A stretch of 64,000 nucleotides of DNA, from NCBI RefSeq assembly GCF_040222615.1, contig NZ_JAVKCQ010000020.1, positions 12,379-76,378 of the forward strand, in the 5' to 3' direction. This DNA is from Haliea sp040222615. GTDB taxonomy: Bacteria; Pseudomonadota; Gammaproteobacteria; Pseudomonadales; Halieaceae. The notes under the pieces are model-generated. The model did no database searches. It saw only the letters and a list, made by a program, of their open reading frames with translations, and had not been told where the DNA came from. Below, one piece after another: positions 8,440 to 16,861 of the stretch; positions within the stretch are counted from its first letter, which is position 1; each line of letters starts with the position of its first letter. Position numbers and translations under genes: made by a program.

Positions 8440-8931
8440 ATGCACACACCAATACGTTCAGCTATTCGCACCAGTGCCCTGGTACTGGCCCTTGCCACCG
8501 CGGCAGTTGCGGCGCCCGCTTCGGCGTGGCCCGGCGAGGGTGGCCCCGGACCCATGGCGGGCAGGATGATCCAGCACCTGGACCTGACTGCCGAGCAACA
8601 GGCCAGCGTTGCCGAAATCATGGCCCGGTCGCGCGAAGCCGGCGCTGCAGATCACGAGCGGATGCGCGAGATCAAGACCCAGCTGCGAGCGCAGTCTGAC
8701 AGCTTTGACGCCGGCGCCACCCAGGCCCTGGCGGATGAGTTGGGCCAGATCACGGCGCGCAGTACCTACCGCATGACAGAGACCCGGGCGGCAGTGAACG
8801 CGCTGTTGAACGAGGAGCAGCGCGAGAAGCTCGAGGCCCTGGAGGCCAAGCGCGGGGAGCGCAAGCACGGCAAGGGTCCGGGCAAGGGAGGCCACAAAGA
8901 GCGGAAGGCGACCGAAACGAGCGAAAGCTAG
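8440..8931 (+). CDS. Spy/CpxP-like periplasmic LTXXQ-motif protein
   Basis: 163 residues from the ATG 9 bases after AGGAG; longer upstream frames run through the regulator gene and are not credible. A signal peptide ends near ASA-W (about residue 30). The helix LDLTAEQQASVAEI and the later LLNEEQREKLEAL are the paired LTxxQ motifs of the CpxP/Spy family, which form a helical cradle in the periplasm as chaperones and, for CpxP, restrain the Cpx kinase. The tail is rich in Lys, His and Gly and could bind metal. A CpxR box upstream and a strong terminator downstream make it a single-gene unit under Cpx control. Whether it acts more like CpxP or like Spy cannot be settled here. Confidence 0.8.
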   Translation: MHTPIRSAIRTSALVLALATAAVAAPASAWPGEGGPGPMAGRMIQHLDLTAEQQASVAEIMARSREAGAADHERMREIKTQLRAQSDSFDAGATQALADELGQITARSTYRMTETRAAVNALLNEEQREKLEALEAKRGERKHGKGPGKGGHKERKATETSES

Positions 8932-8950
8932 GCAGACAGTAGTGCCGAGT

Positions 8951-8986
8951 ACCGGGGGTGGCGATCAAGCCAGCCCCGGTTTTTTT
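8951..8986 (+). terminator. Rho-independent terminator of the Spy/CpxP-like gene
   Basis: ACCGGGG and CCCCGGT pair around an inner TGGC/GCCA stem with one G/G mismatch and a six-base loop. A run of seven T follows directly. It lies 20 bases after the stop codon. Confidence 0.8.
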
Positions 8987-9004
8987 GCGCGGCGATGGTT
9001 CGCG

Positions 9005-11956
9005 CTACAGAACCTCGACCTGCAAGCCCAGCTCCGCGACCGCCGAACCCAGCGACTCGTACTGCTTGCGGCTGGTAACCACCGCGGTGCTGGCCAGCGC
9101 CGGGTCCAGGTAGCGCTGTGCTACCTGCCGCAGATCTTCCAGGCTGACGTCCAGAATCGCGCGGCGGAAGGCTTCCCGCTGCTCATGGCTGCGACCGAAC
9201 ATGCGCTGGTAGAAATGTTGCCTGGCTTCGCCGGCGGGAGAGGCGGGTTTGTCCAGGCTGCCGATGACACCCAGTATCGCCTCTTCCAGTGCGCTGTCCT
9301 CGTGGCGTGTTTCCAGTACCCAGGCGATGGCGCGGTCGAAATCCGCCAGGGTGTCGAGTAGCCGCGGGTCGCGGTAGGAGTAAAACCGGAACGCAGCGAT
9401 GCCCGAGTCCTGGCTCGCGCCGCCGCCGTAGGCCCCGCCCTGCTCGCGGATGCTGCGATGCAGGAAGCCATTGCGCATGAAGCCGCCGAGGACGGTCAAT
9501 GCCGCCGCATCGGGGTGGCCGACGGGCACGGTGGGGTAGGCCCGGGCACAGAAGTTGACCTGGGTATTGGCAATCCACAGCTCTCGCCGTGCCTCGCGCA
9601 CCGGCGCTGCGGTGAACAACGCCTTGCTGGTATCCGGATGGATGGAAGCGCCCCATGCCGACAGCGCCTGGCGGCTGACAGCGTCTATGGCGTGCTCATC
9701 GGCGATGGCCAGCAACTGCGGCTGCATGGCGGTGACCGCGCTGTGTATATCGCGCAGGCGGCCGACAAGGTCCTGCAGCTGGCTGTCGCTGCCCAGCTTG
9801 TCGTCCAGTGCCTTCAGGGAGCGAATGCCTTCCAGGCCGCTGTGCAAGTGGTTGATTTGCGCCAGCGGGCTCATGCCGGCGCTGGCCGCGGTCATTGCCA
9901 GGCCGTGGCCGTTGCCGGTCACCGACTGCTCCCGGCGGGCCCGGGCCTGCGCCACCAGTTCCCGTATGCGCCCACTCTCATCGAAACGAAGTCGCTGCAG
10001 GCTGTCCTGCATCAGCGCGATCTGGGCCTCGCTGTTGCGCGCCAGCGCCTTGGAAGAGAGGGTGAAACAGCCCTGTACCTGCTGCTCATCGTCAATCGCA
10101 CCGCGCAGGGCAGCGGAAGCGCCGATGCTGCCGACGGTCGCGGCCTGGCGGTGCTGCACCGCCAGGTAGTCCTCACTGCCCAGCCCGACCTCGGTCAGAA
10201 TCCGGGTGTACAGGGGCAGCAGGCCGGTGGCGGTGGCGTCCAGCGCCGGCAGGGGGCTGACCAGTTGCTGGTAGACGAGGCCGTTGGTGCCCTGGGTGTA
10301 GGTGGTCAGCGTCAGGCCATTCTGGCGGTGTTCACGGTATTCGGGTTCGGGCAGGCTGGCCGGCACGTCAGCCAGGGTAACCTTGGGCAGGATGCTCAGA
10401 TCCCCGACCTGCTGCTGGCGCTGTTCCAGTTTTTGCGCCAGTTCCAGCGTCGCTTGCTTGTCGGCCTCGCTCATTCCGGATTTGAGTGCCGCCAGGCGCT
10501 CGGCCTCCCTGGCCAGCCGGCGCGCGGACAGTTCGGTGTCCGGAGTCATGATCAAAGTGACACGGTGGGGGTTGTCCAGCAGCCGCCGCCGGGCCAGGTT
10601 CCTGATGTATTCCGGGTCGCGGATATTTTCCTGCAGGGTGGCGATCACCGGGTCGAGATCGAGCACCGCAACCGGGTCGGCGTGGTGGGTGGCCGGGCTC
10701 AGAGCCTGCAGGATCAGTTGCAGTCCGTACGGGTAGCCGTCACCGCTGATTTCCCGCTGGTGAAGTTCCAGCTGGTGCAGTACCGCCTCCAGCTGTGCGG
10801 GGGGGACTCCCTCGGTGGCGACGCTCTCGATGACACCGAGCACCAGCGCCTCCAGCGCGTCGGCAGAAGCCGCTTCGCTGCCTTCGATACCGCAGCTGAA
10901 GACCATCTCGCGCTGGGAGTCCTCGAGTCCACACAGGGGCGAGGGGGCCTGGCCCAGGGTGGTGGTCTCCAGCGCCTGCATCAGTGGCGACGCGCTGTTG
11001 TCCAGCAGCACGCTGGACAACAACTGGGCCTCCAGCAATTGCTGCAGGTCGGCGCTTTCCCCCAGCAGCCAGCCGACGACGATATGGGTCTTGCGCGCCG
11101 TGTCACCCGAGTCGTCCAGGGCATAGGGGCGCTCGATCCGGCGCGGTGCGCTATAGCGCTGCTCCAGTGGCACATCGATGCGCTGGGACAGGCGCTGGAA
11201 GCGCGCCAGCGCCCGCTCCTGGAACACGGCCTGGTGCTCGTGGGCGGGAATATCGCCGAAGGTCATGAAGATGGCATTGCTGGGGTGGTAGTGGCTCTGG
11301 TAGAAGGCCTTGAGTTGGGCGTAGCTCAGATCGGGAATATGCTCCGGGTCGCCACCGCTGTCGTAGTGGTAGGTGTTGGTGGGGAACAGGTGTTCGCACA
11401 GGGTTTGCCACAGGGTGCTGGGCACCGAGCTCCTGGCGCCTTTCATTTCGTTGAACACCACGCCTTTGAACACCAGCTCGCTGTCGGGGTTGCCAGGTTC
11501 GGCGAACTCCACCCGATGGCCCTCCTGGGCGAAATCCAGCGGGTCCAGGCGGGAAAAAAAGACGGCGTCCAGATAGACGTCCAGCAGGTTGGCAAAGTCC
11601 TTGCGGTTCTGGCTGGCGAACGGGTAGGCGGTCCAGTCGCTGCTGGTAAAGGCGTTCATGAACGTGTTCAGCGACCGCCGCAGCATCATGAAGAAGGGAT
11701 CGCGCACCGGGTAGCGCTCGCTGCCACACAGCGCGGTGTGTTCGAGAATGTGGGCGACGCCGGTGGAGTCCGTGGGCACCGTTCGCAGGGCCACCAGAAA
11801 CACGTTCTCGCTGCTCTCCGCAGCCAGGTGGTAGTGCGTGGCGCCGGTGGCCAGGTGTTCGTACTGGTCCACCCGCAATTGCAGGGATTCGATCTCGTGG
11901 CTGCGCAGCAGGCGGAAGGCGGCGTGGCTGACGGCGGCCGGTAAACTCTGTGTCAT
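9005..11956 (-). CDS. M16C insulinase-family zinc metallopeptidase (PreP-like)
   Basis: 983 residues, the size of presequence-protease-like M16C enzymes, which are single chains of four related domains. The inverted zinc motif is H69-IL-E72-H73 (HILEHTALCGSERY), followed by FVNEMKGARSS-type sequence that carries the third ligand region. A coiled-coil-rich linker (about 480-520) joins the two halves, as in the M16C-associated domain. The C-terminal half lacks a zinc site, as expected. No signal peptide is evident, so the enzyme is probably cytoplasmic and degrades short peptides. The start ATG has a run of good family-like sequence right after it. It is transcribed alone, ending next to the Spy-like gene's terminator. 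Confidence 0.9.
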   Translation of the reverse strand: MTQSLPAAVSHAAFRLLRSHEIESLQLRVDQYEHLATGATHYHLAAESSENVFLVALRTVPTDSTGVAHILEHTALCGSERYPVRDPFFMMLRRSLNTFMNAFTSSDWTAYPFASQNRKDFANLLDVYLDAVFFSRLDPLDFAQEGHRVEFAEPGNPDSELVFKGVVFNEMKGARSSVPSTLWQTLCEHLFPTNTYHYDSGGDPEHIPDLSYAQLKAFYQSHYHPSNAIFMTFGDIPAHEHQAVFQERALARFQRLSQRIDVPLEQRYSAPRRIERPYALDDSGDTARKTHIVVGWLLGESADLQQLLEAQLLSSVLLDNSASPLMQALETTTLGQAPSPLCGLEDSQREMVFSCGIEGSEAASADALEALVLGVIESVATEGVPPAQLEAVLHQLELHQREISGDGYPYGLQLILQALSPATHHADPVAVLDLDPVIATLQENIRDPEYIRNLARRRLLDNPHRVTLIMTPDTELSARRLAREAERLAALKSGMSEADKQATLELAQKLEQRQQQVGDLSILPKVTLADVPASLPEPEYREHRQNGLTLTTYTQGTNGLVYQQLVSPLPALDATATGLLPLYTRILTEVGLGSEDYLAVQHRQAATVGSIGASAALRGAIDDEQQVQGCFTLSSKALARNSEAQIALMQDSLQRLRFDESGRIRELVAQARARREQSVTGNGHGLAMTAASAGMSPLAQINHLHSGLEGIRSLKALDDKLGSDSQLQDLVGRLRDIHSAVTAMQPQLLAIADEHAIDAVSRQALSAWGASIHPDTSKALFTAAPVREARRELWIANTQVNFCARAYPTVPVGHPDAAALTVLGGFMRNGFLHRSIREQGGAYGGGASQDSGIAAFRFYSYRDPRLLDTLADFDRAIAWVLETRHEDSALEEAILGVIGSLDKPASPAGEARQHFYQRMFGRSHEQREAFRRAILDVSLEDLRQVAQRYLDPALASTAVVTSRKQYESLGSAVAELGLQVEVL

Positions 11957-11991
11957 GGTAGTCCTGGTTGCTTCGAAACAAGCCGCGTATT

Positions 11992-12771
11992 CTAACGCGA
12001 ATTCTCGTGCTCTGCTGTGGCAGGCACCAACTCAATGCGGTATAGCCAGGGCCAGTTCTTGCCGGTAACCCAGAGGCCACCGTCCGCGGGGTTGCGGGCG
12101 ATACCGTTGAGTACGTCCGCGTTGGGTGGTCGTTCGGCCAGCGGCAGCAGTCCGCGGAGGTCGATGCTGGCGGTTACCTCGCCGCTGGTCGGGTCGATGA
12201 CAACGATGCGGTCGGTCATCCAGATATTGGCCCAGATCTTGCCATCTATCCACTCCAGCTCGTTCAGGCGCACAACGCGCTCGCCCTGTTCGGTCACCTT
12301 CAGCGAGCGCAGATGGTGCCCGCTATCCGGATCGAGAAAGTGCAGATGCTCAGTGCCGTCGCTGTAGACGAGTTCACGGCCATTGTCGGTCAGGCCCCAG
12401 CCCTCGCCGGGCAGGGCAAAGACAGCGGCGGGGCTGAGCCCCTGCCGCTTGTAGACCAGCATTCGCCGGGCGCGCCAGGTCAGCTGATAGACCCGGCCGC
12501 CGAACACCGTGATGCCCTCGGCGAACAGGCGGGGATGCAGGCGCCGCTGGTCCAGCAACTCGCCGTCGGCAAAGCGGTAGCGGAGCAGGCGCGACTGGCC
12601 GTAGAGACCGGTGCTGACGTACAGCTCGCCATCAACGATCTGCAGGCCCTGGACAAAGCTGTTGTCGGGCTGGGGTTTTTTGTCCAGCACCCGATAGCTG
12701 AATTGTTCCACCGCCAGGGCGTGGTGGGTGAGCAGCAGCAGTAGCAAGCCATGCAGGATCACCCTGTTCAA
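11992..12771 (-). CDS. Glutaminyl-peptide cyclotransferase (glutamine cyclotransferase fold)
   Basis: 259 residues. An N-terminal signal peptide (MNRVILHGLLLLLLTHHALA) indicates export. The rest is made of short beta-propeller blades with motifs such as FVQGLQIVDGELYVSTGLYGQS, LTWRARRMLVYKRQ, DGTEHLHFLDP, LNELEWIDGKIWANIW and LNGIARNPADGGLWVTGKNWP, which match plant/bacterial-type glutaminyl cyclases. These convert N-terminal glutamine to pyroglutamate in exported proteins. Its start overlaps the mnmC stop by 4 bases, so it is translated in an operon with mnmC, although the functions are unrelated. Confidence 0.85.
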   Translation of the reverse strand: MNRVILHGLLLLLLTHHALAVEQFSYRVLDKKPQPDNSFVQGLQIVDGELYVSTGLYGQSRLLRYRFADGELLDQRRLHPRLFAEGITVFGGRVYQLTWRARRMLVYKRQGLSPAAVFALPGEGWGLTDNGRELVYSDGTEHLHFLDPDSGHHLRSLKVTEQGERVVRLNELEWIDGKIWANIWMTDRIVVIDPTSGEVTASIDLRGLLPLAERPPNADVLNGIARNPADGGLWVTGKNWPWLYRIELVPATAEHENSR

Positions 12772-14786
12772 ATGCGGTTTCTCCCGAGATCGCGAATCAG
12801 GAAGCGGGCCGGGGCCAGCGCCCGGATCAGCTCCGGTTCCAGCGGCAGCGGTTCACCGCAGAGCTGGCTGGCCAGCAGCTCCGCCGCCAGTGGCGTTGAA
12901 GTCAGTCCCCGCGAGCCGTGGCCGGTATTCAGGTACAGCCCGGGGAGATACCGCCCCGCCCGTGGAATGGCCGTGCGGGCATTGTCCCGCAACGGGCCAT
13001 AGTCGCATAAAAAGGCCTCGCGGTCCGGTACCGGCCCCACCAGGGGCAGGTAGTCCGGGCTCGCGCACCGCCAGCCGGTCCGCCCGGGCAGGGAGCTGTC
13101 CGCGAGGCCGGCCAGCGAGGATTGCGCGGCGGGCAGCGCCAGCGCCAGCTGTTCCAGGTTTTGGACCTGGTCGGGCCGGCGCAGTTCCGGATCCATGTCG
13201 CCCGGGTCGAAGGTGGCGCCGATGCAGTGCCCTGCCGCAGTTGCCGGGGCGATGTAGCCCTTGTGGCACAGCGCCGCCCGCAGCCCCGCCAGGTCTGGCA
13301 GCGGTGGCAGCTGGGTGGTCTGGCCGCGGATGGCCTTGAGCGGCAACCAGTGCAGCGGGCCGAAATCGCCGCAGTGGGTTCCTGCGGCGATGACGGCGGT
13401 CGGTGCCCGGGCCAGCATTTCGCAGCCGCTGATCGCCTGCCAGCCACCCTCTACCCTCTGCAGCTGAACCGGCCCACAGTTGTCGCGCAGGGTGATAAGC
13501 GGATGCCGCAGCAGCTGCCGGCAGACGGCGGGCGGTGACATCCAGCCCGAATTCGGGTACCAGAAGCCCGTCCCGGGCTGGGCGATACCCAGCAGCGCGG
13601 AGGCGCGATCGGCATCGAGGACCTGGGCGAGACTGGAGAGCGGTGCCAGCAGCGGCGCCATGCGTTCGAGTTCCCGGGAGTCCGCCACCTGGTGGAAACT
13701 GCCACAGAGCTCGCCATCGACTCGCACTTGCAGGACGCCATCGGCGAAGCCTGCCCGGTAATGGCGACTGGCGAAGTCGAAGCTGGCGAGGGCGAAGTCC
13801 GTCAGTGGCGAGTGGCGGTGGGAGAGGCGGGTATACAGTACTCCCTGGGCATTGCCCGAGGCGCCATCGGCAACGTTGCCCTGATCCAGCAGGGTAACCC
13901 GGATGCCGCGACGGGCGAGGGCGGCCGCGGTGTGGCAGCCTGCGAGCCCGGCGCCTATGACCAGCACCTCTCCCGGCATGGCGGGGGCCTGTGCCGGGAT
14001 GTCCCAGGGCGTGCCCTGCAGTGGCATGGGGCGCGGGGTTGCTCTGAGCCGGCCGCACAGCTGTTCCCGCTTGCGGCCAAAGCCAGGCGTTTTCCGCACC
14101 TCGAACCCGGCGTCGCCCAGGCCGCGTCGCACCGCGCCCGCGGCGGTGAAGGTGGCGAAGGTAGCTGCGGGGCGGCTCAGGGCCGCGATCGCGGGCCACA
14201 GTGAGGGTTGCCACATGGCGGGATTGCGGGCCGGGGCAAAGCCGTCCAGATACCAGGCGTCCACCAGCGGGGTGCGGGCGTGGCCGAGGTCCTCCAGCAC
14301 CGCGGAAATATCGCCCCACCACAGATCCAGGACGACCTCGCCCCGGTCGAACAGGGCCCGATGGCTGCCTGGCAGGGGCAGTGGGTACTGCGTCGACAGC
14401 TCGGCCAGCAGCGGCGCCAGCTCCGGCCAGATGGCCCCCGCCCGTTGCAGCTGTGCGACCTCGAGCGGGAATTTTTCCAGCGCCACATAGTGCAGCCGCC
14501 GCGGCGCGCCGGGAACCGTGGCGCGGGTGCGCCAGGCCTGCCAGGTGAGGAGAAAATTCAGGCCGGTACCAAAGCCGGTTTCCGCCACCACGAAGCGCTC
14601 CGCTCCCGGCGACGCCCAGCGTGCCGGCAGCGCGTTGCCGGCGAGAAATACGTGGCGGCCCTCCGCCAGGCCATTGTCGCGCGAGTAATACACATCGGCG
14701 AAAGCCGGCGCTACCGGGCTGCCGTCATCCTGCCACTGCAGGGACGGGCCCGGCAGCGGTTGCCACAGGGAGTTGCAGCGTTCCAC
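12768..14786 (-). CDS. mnmC: Bifunctional tRNA mnm5s2U34 biosynthesis protein MnmC
   Basis: 672 residues, the usual length for the two-domain enzyme. The N-terminal MnmD-type methyltransferase (about 1-235) has the SAM loop ETGFGTGLNFLL near 69-80 and DAWYLDGFAPARNPAMW. The C-terminal FAD oxidoreductase starts with VLVIGAGLAGCHTAAALARR near residue 273 and ends with the NTGHGSRGLTSTPLAAELLA segment. Together they remove the carboxymethyl group from cmnm5s2U34 and then methylate the product in tRNAs for Lys, Glu and Gln. The domain order is the normal one. It leads a two-gene minus-strand unit with the glutaminyl cyclase. Confidence 0.95.
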   Translation of the reverse strand: MERCNSLWQPLPGPSLQWQDDGSPVAPAFADVYYSRDNGLAEGRHVFLAGNALPARWASPGAERFVVAETGFGTGLNFLLTWQAWRTRATVPGAPRRLHYVALEKFPLEVAQLQRAGAIWPELAPLLAELSTQYPLPLPGSHRALFDRGEVVLDLWWGDISAVLEDLGHARTPLVDAWYLDGFAPARNPAMWQPSLWPAIAALSRPAATFATFTAAGAVRRGLGDAGFEVRKTPGFGRKREQLCGRLRATPRPMPLQGTPWDIPAQAPAMPGEVLVIGAGLAGCHTAAALARRGIRVTLLDQGNVADGASGNAQGVLYTRLSHRHSPLTDFALASFDFASRHYRAGFADGVLQVRVDGELCGSFHQVADSRELERMAPLLAPLSSLAQVLDADRASALLGIAQPGTGFWYPNSGWMSPPAVCRQLLRHPLITLRDNCGPVQLQRVEGGWQAISGCEMLARAPTAVIAAGTHCGDFGPLHWLPLKAIRGQTTQLPPLPDLAGLRAALCHKGYIAPATAAGHCIGATFDPGDMDPELRRPDQVQNLEQLALALPAAQSSLAGLADSSLPGRTGWRCASPDYLPLVGPVPDREAFLCDYGPLRDNARTAIPRAGRYLPGLYLNTGHGSRGLTSTPLAAELLASQLCGEPLPLEPELIRALAPARFLIRDLGRNRI

Positions 14787-14825
14787 GGTTCCCGTTCCTG
14801 GCCTGCTGCCGCCGCGAGCCGCGCT

Positions 14826-15584
14826 TTATCCGGCGACGGTATAGCCGCCGTCGATGGGCAGGGTCTGGCCTGTAATCCAGCCCGCCTGGGCGCTGCTGAG
14901 AAACAGTACCGCTCCCGCCACATCTTCGGGCGTGCCGTGCCGGCCCAGCGGTGTTCGCGCCATGGTGGGCGCTGACCACTCGGGGTTGGCGATGGTCGCC
15001 GCGGTCATCCGGCTCTCGCACAGGCCCACGGCCACGCAGTTGGCGCGAATGCCCAGAGGGCCCCATTCCACCGCCATTGCCCGGGTGACCCCCAGCAGAC
15101 CGGTCTTGCCGGCCCCGTAGCCAGGGATGATGCCCATGCCGAAGTAGGAGCTCATCGAGGCGATGCCGATGACCGAGGCGCCTCCGGCCAGTTCGCTCGC
15201 CCGCAGCGCATCGCGGCAGCCCCGGGCGAGGCGGAATCCGGAAACCAGGTGGATGTTGACGGCGCGGCCGAAATTATCCGGGTCCCATTCATCGAGTCCG
15301 AGGCTGGGCAGGGCAATACCGGCGTTGTTCACCAGCACATCCAGCTGCGTCTGTGCCTGCGCTACCGCGTCCACCTGCGCCGGGTCTTCCACATCCAGCT
15401 GCAGGTAGCGGTAATCCGAGAGGTCCGTATCGTAGTCCCGGGCACTGGCCCGGGTGCCGGTGATGGTGACTTCGGCGCCCGCAGCCAGGTAGGCCGCCGC
15501 TATTCCCGCGCCGATACCGCTGGTGCCGCCGGTGACGAGAATCCTGGCACCGCTGAAGTCGAAGTGTGTTGCATTGCTGGCCAT
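14826..15584 (-). CDS. Short-chain dehydrogenase/reductase (SDR)
   Basis: 252 residues from the ATG of MASNATHFDF; an upstream in-frame ATG adds 18 charged residues with no family match. TGGTSGIG lies at 18-25, NNAG at 86-89, a serine in IASMSS near 143-146, and Y156-GAG-K160 is the active-site pair. The C-terminal IDGGYTVAG is typical. It precedes mnmC on the same strand with a 39-base gap, but no functional link is obvious. The substrate is not known; the clustering of several SDRs in this genome suggests a lifestyle on lipid-like or alicyclic compounds. Confidence 0.85.
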   Translation of the reverse strand: MASNATHFDFSGARILVTGGTSGIGAGIAAAYLAAGAEVTITGTRASARDYDTDLSDYRYLQLDVEDPAQVDAVAQAQTQLDVLVNNAGIALPSLGLDEWDPDNFGRAVNIHLVSGFRLARGCRDALRASELAGGASVIGIASMSSYFGMGIIPGYGAGKTGLLGVTRAMAVEWGPLGIRANCVAVGLCESRMTAATIANPEWSAPTMARTPLGRHGTPEDVAGAVLFLSSAQAGWITGQTLPIDGGYTVAG

Positions 15585-15775
15585 GGTTTCGCTCTTGTCG
15601 GATTGGGGGCGCTGCGGGTGCTTGCCACAGCGCGGCAAAGCCTAGCAGATACCCCCGCCGGGAGCCATTGGGAGACCATGCGTGGGAGACCGCACGGGGG
15701 GGCCGGCCAGGGGAAGCGCTGGTTTTTGCCGCGGGCAGGCAGTAGACTTGCGCCCCTTGATTGTGAGGGCTTTTC

Positions 15776-16282
15776 ATGGCGCAGAACCAGAGTCAGACCA
15801 TCCCCCGGGACAAGTTCCTGACCATAGCGGTCAACCTGTTGTACAAGGCTTTTCTCGAGAATCGGCGCACGGAATCCAAGAACGTCTTTCGCGACATGGC
15901 GGCCGGCAAGTCTGTGCACCTGACCAATGTCCAGATGGAGGATCGTTCCCAGGTCCGCTTCGACGTTGCCCTGGACCACACCGAGTTTCGCGGCAAGCTG
16001 AACTTTGGCGCGTTCCGCGCCAGCCTGGCCATGCTGGTCGCCCAGCTCAGCGACGCCCTGCGTGCTAGCAAGGACATCAGGGTGTTCACGGACCAGAACA
16101 ACCCGGACAACGTGATTTTCGGGCTGACCGCGGCGACCGAAGAGGACGGCGAAGTCAACGTCATGGTGCTGGGGGTGGATTCCAGCGAGACCCGCGGTTC
16201 CATCGAACTGCGCCTGCAGTACCTGGACCCGGAGCAGTTCGCGCCGGAGGCCGGGGTCGCGCCCGCATCGCCGTCGACCTGA
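15776..16282 (+). CDS. Conserved-looking hypothetical protein
   Basis: 168 residues, no signal peptide and no membrane segment. The N-terminal half is helical and basic (DKFLTIAVNLLYKAFLENRR), the middle alternates short strands, and the last 15 residues are Ala/Pro-rich. The codon use (GC-rich third positions) matches the neighbours, and the ATG is followed at once by well-formed coding sequence, so I believe it is a real gene. I do not recognise the family. It is alone on its strand between a divergent SDR and a convergent MaoC-type gene. No catalytic motif could be identified. Confidence 0.6.
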   Translation: MAQNQSQTIPRDKFLTIAVNLLYKAFLENRRTESKNVFRDMAAGKSVHLTNVQMEDRSQVRFDVALDHTEFRGKLNFGAFRASLAMLVAQLSDALRASKDIRVFTDQNNPDNVIFGLTAATEEDGEVNVMVLGVDSSETRGSIELRLQYLDPEQFAPEAGVAPASPST

Positions 16283-16301
16283 CGCCGGTCGCGGCCCGGG
16301 A

Positions 16302-16769
16302 TCAGCCGGGCTGTGCCGTTGCCGCGATTGTTACCGTTTCCCGCTCGGCTGGCGCAATCACTTCCGCGCTGCCGGTGACGACTTTCTTCCCGTGCTGGTT
16401 CAACACCAGGCAGTCCAGGGTAACCTGGCGCCGCCGCGGCTGCTTGTCGGTCACGGTCAGCTGCACCGTCAGAGTGTCGCCGATCTTTACCGGCAGCCGG
16501 AACGCCAGCGACTGGCCCAGGTAGATGGTTCCCGGCCCCGGTAGCTGCATGGCCAGCGCCGCGGAAATCAGTCCGCCGCTGAACATGCCGTGGGCGATGC
16601 ACTCGCCGAAGGCGGTGCCTGCGGCGTAGGCCGGGTCCAGGTGCAGGGGGTTGTGGTCCCCTGAAGCCGCGGCAAACAGGCGGATATCTTCCATGGTGAC
16701 GGTGCGGGTGCTCTCTGCCCGCTGGCCAATCGTCAGTTCGTCGAAGGTATGGTTGCGCACTTCGGGCAT
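16302..16769 (-). CDS. MaoC-like hotdog-fold dehydratase
   Basis: 155 residues from the ATG of MPEVRNHTFDEL, which has AGGA 8 bases upstream. The hydratase-2 signature is clear: the block FAAASGDHNPLHLDPAYA contains the catalytic Asp and His, followed by IAHGMFSGGLISAALAMQLPG. MaoC/PhaJ proteins hydrate or dehydrate enoyl-CoA or related thioesters in the cytoplasm. The upstream in-frame extension reaches into the promoter region of the divergent helicase gene and is unlikely. Fatty-acid, PHA or steroid side-chain metabolism are all possible roles. Confidence 0.85.
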   Translation of the reverse strand: MPEVRNHTFDELTIGQRAESTRTVTMEDIRLFAAASGDHNPLHLDPAYAAGTAFGECIAHGMFSGGLISAALAMQLPGPGTIYLGQSLAFRLPVKIGDTLTVQLTVTDKQPRRRQVTLDCLVLNQHGKKVVTGSAEVIAPAERETVTIAATAQPG

Positions 16770-16861
16770 GCCGGATTCCTGCGGGGATTGTTGAAAGCGC
16801 GATGATACCTTAGTGTAGCGGACCCCAAACACCCCGAAACCCAGCCCGCAGGAGCAGAGCG

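Noticed and set aside
9458..11944. Plus-strand open frame of 828 codons opposite the M16C protease gene
   Set aside because: It is the complement of a confirmed protease and its composition (Gln/Gly/Val-rich, no motifs) is typical of antisense shadow.
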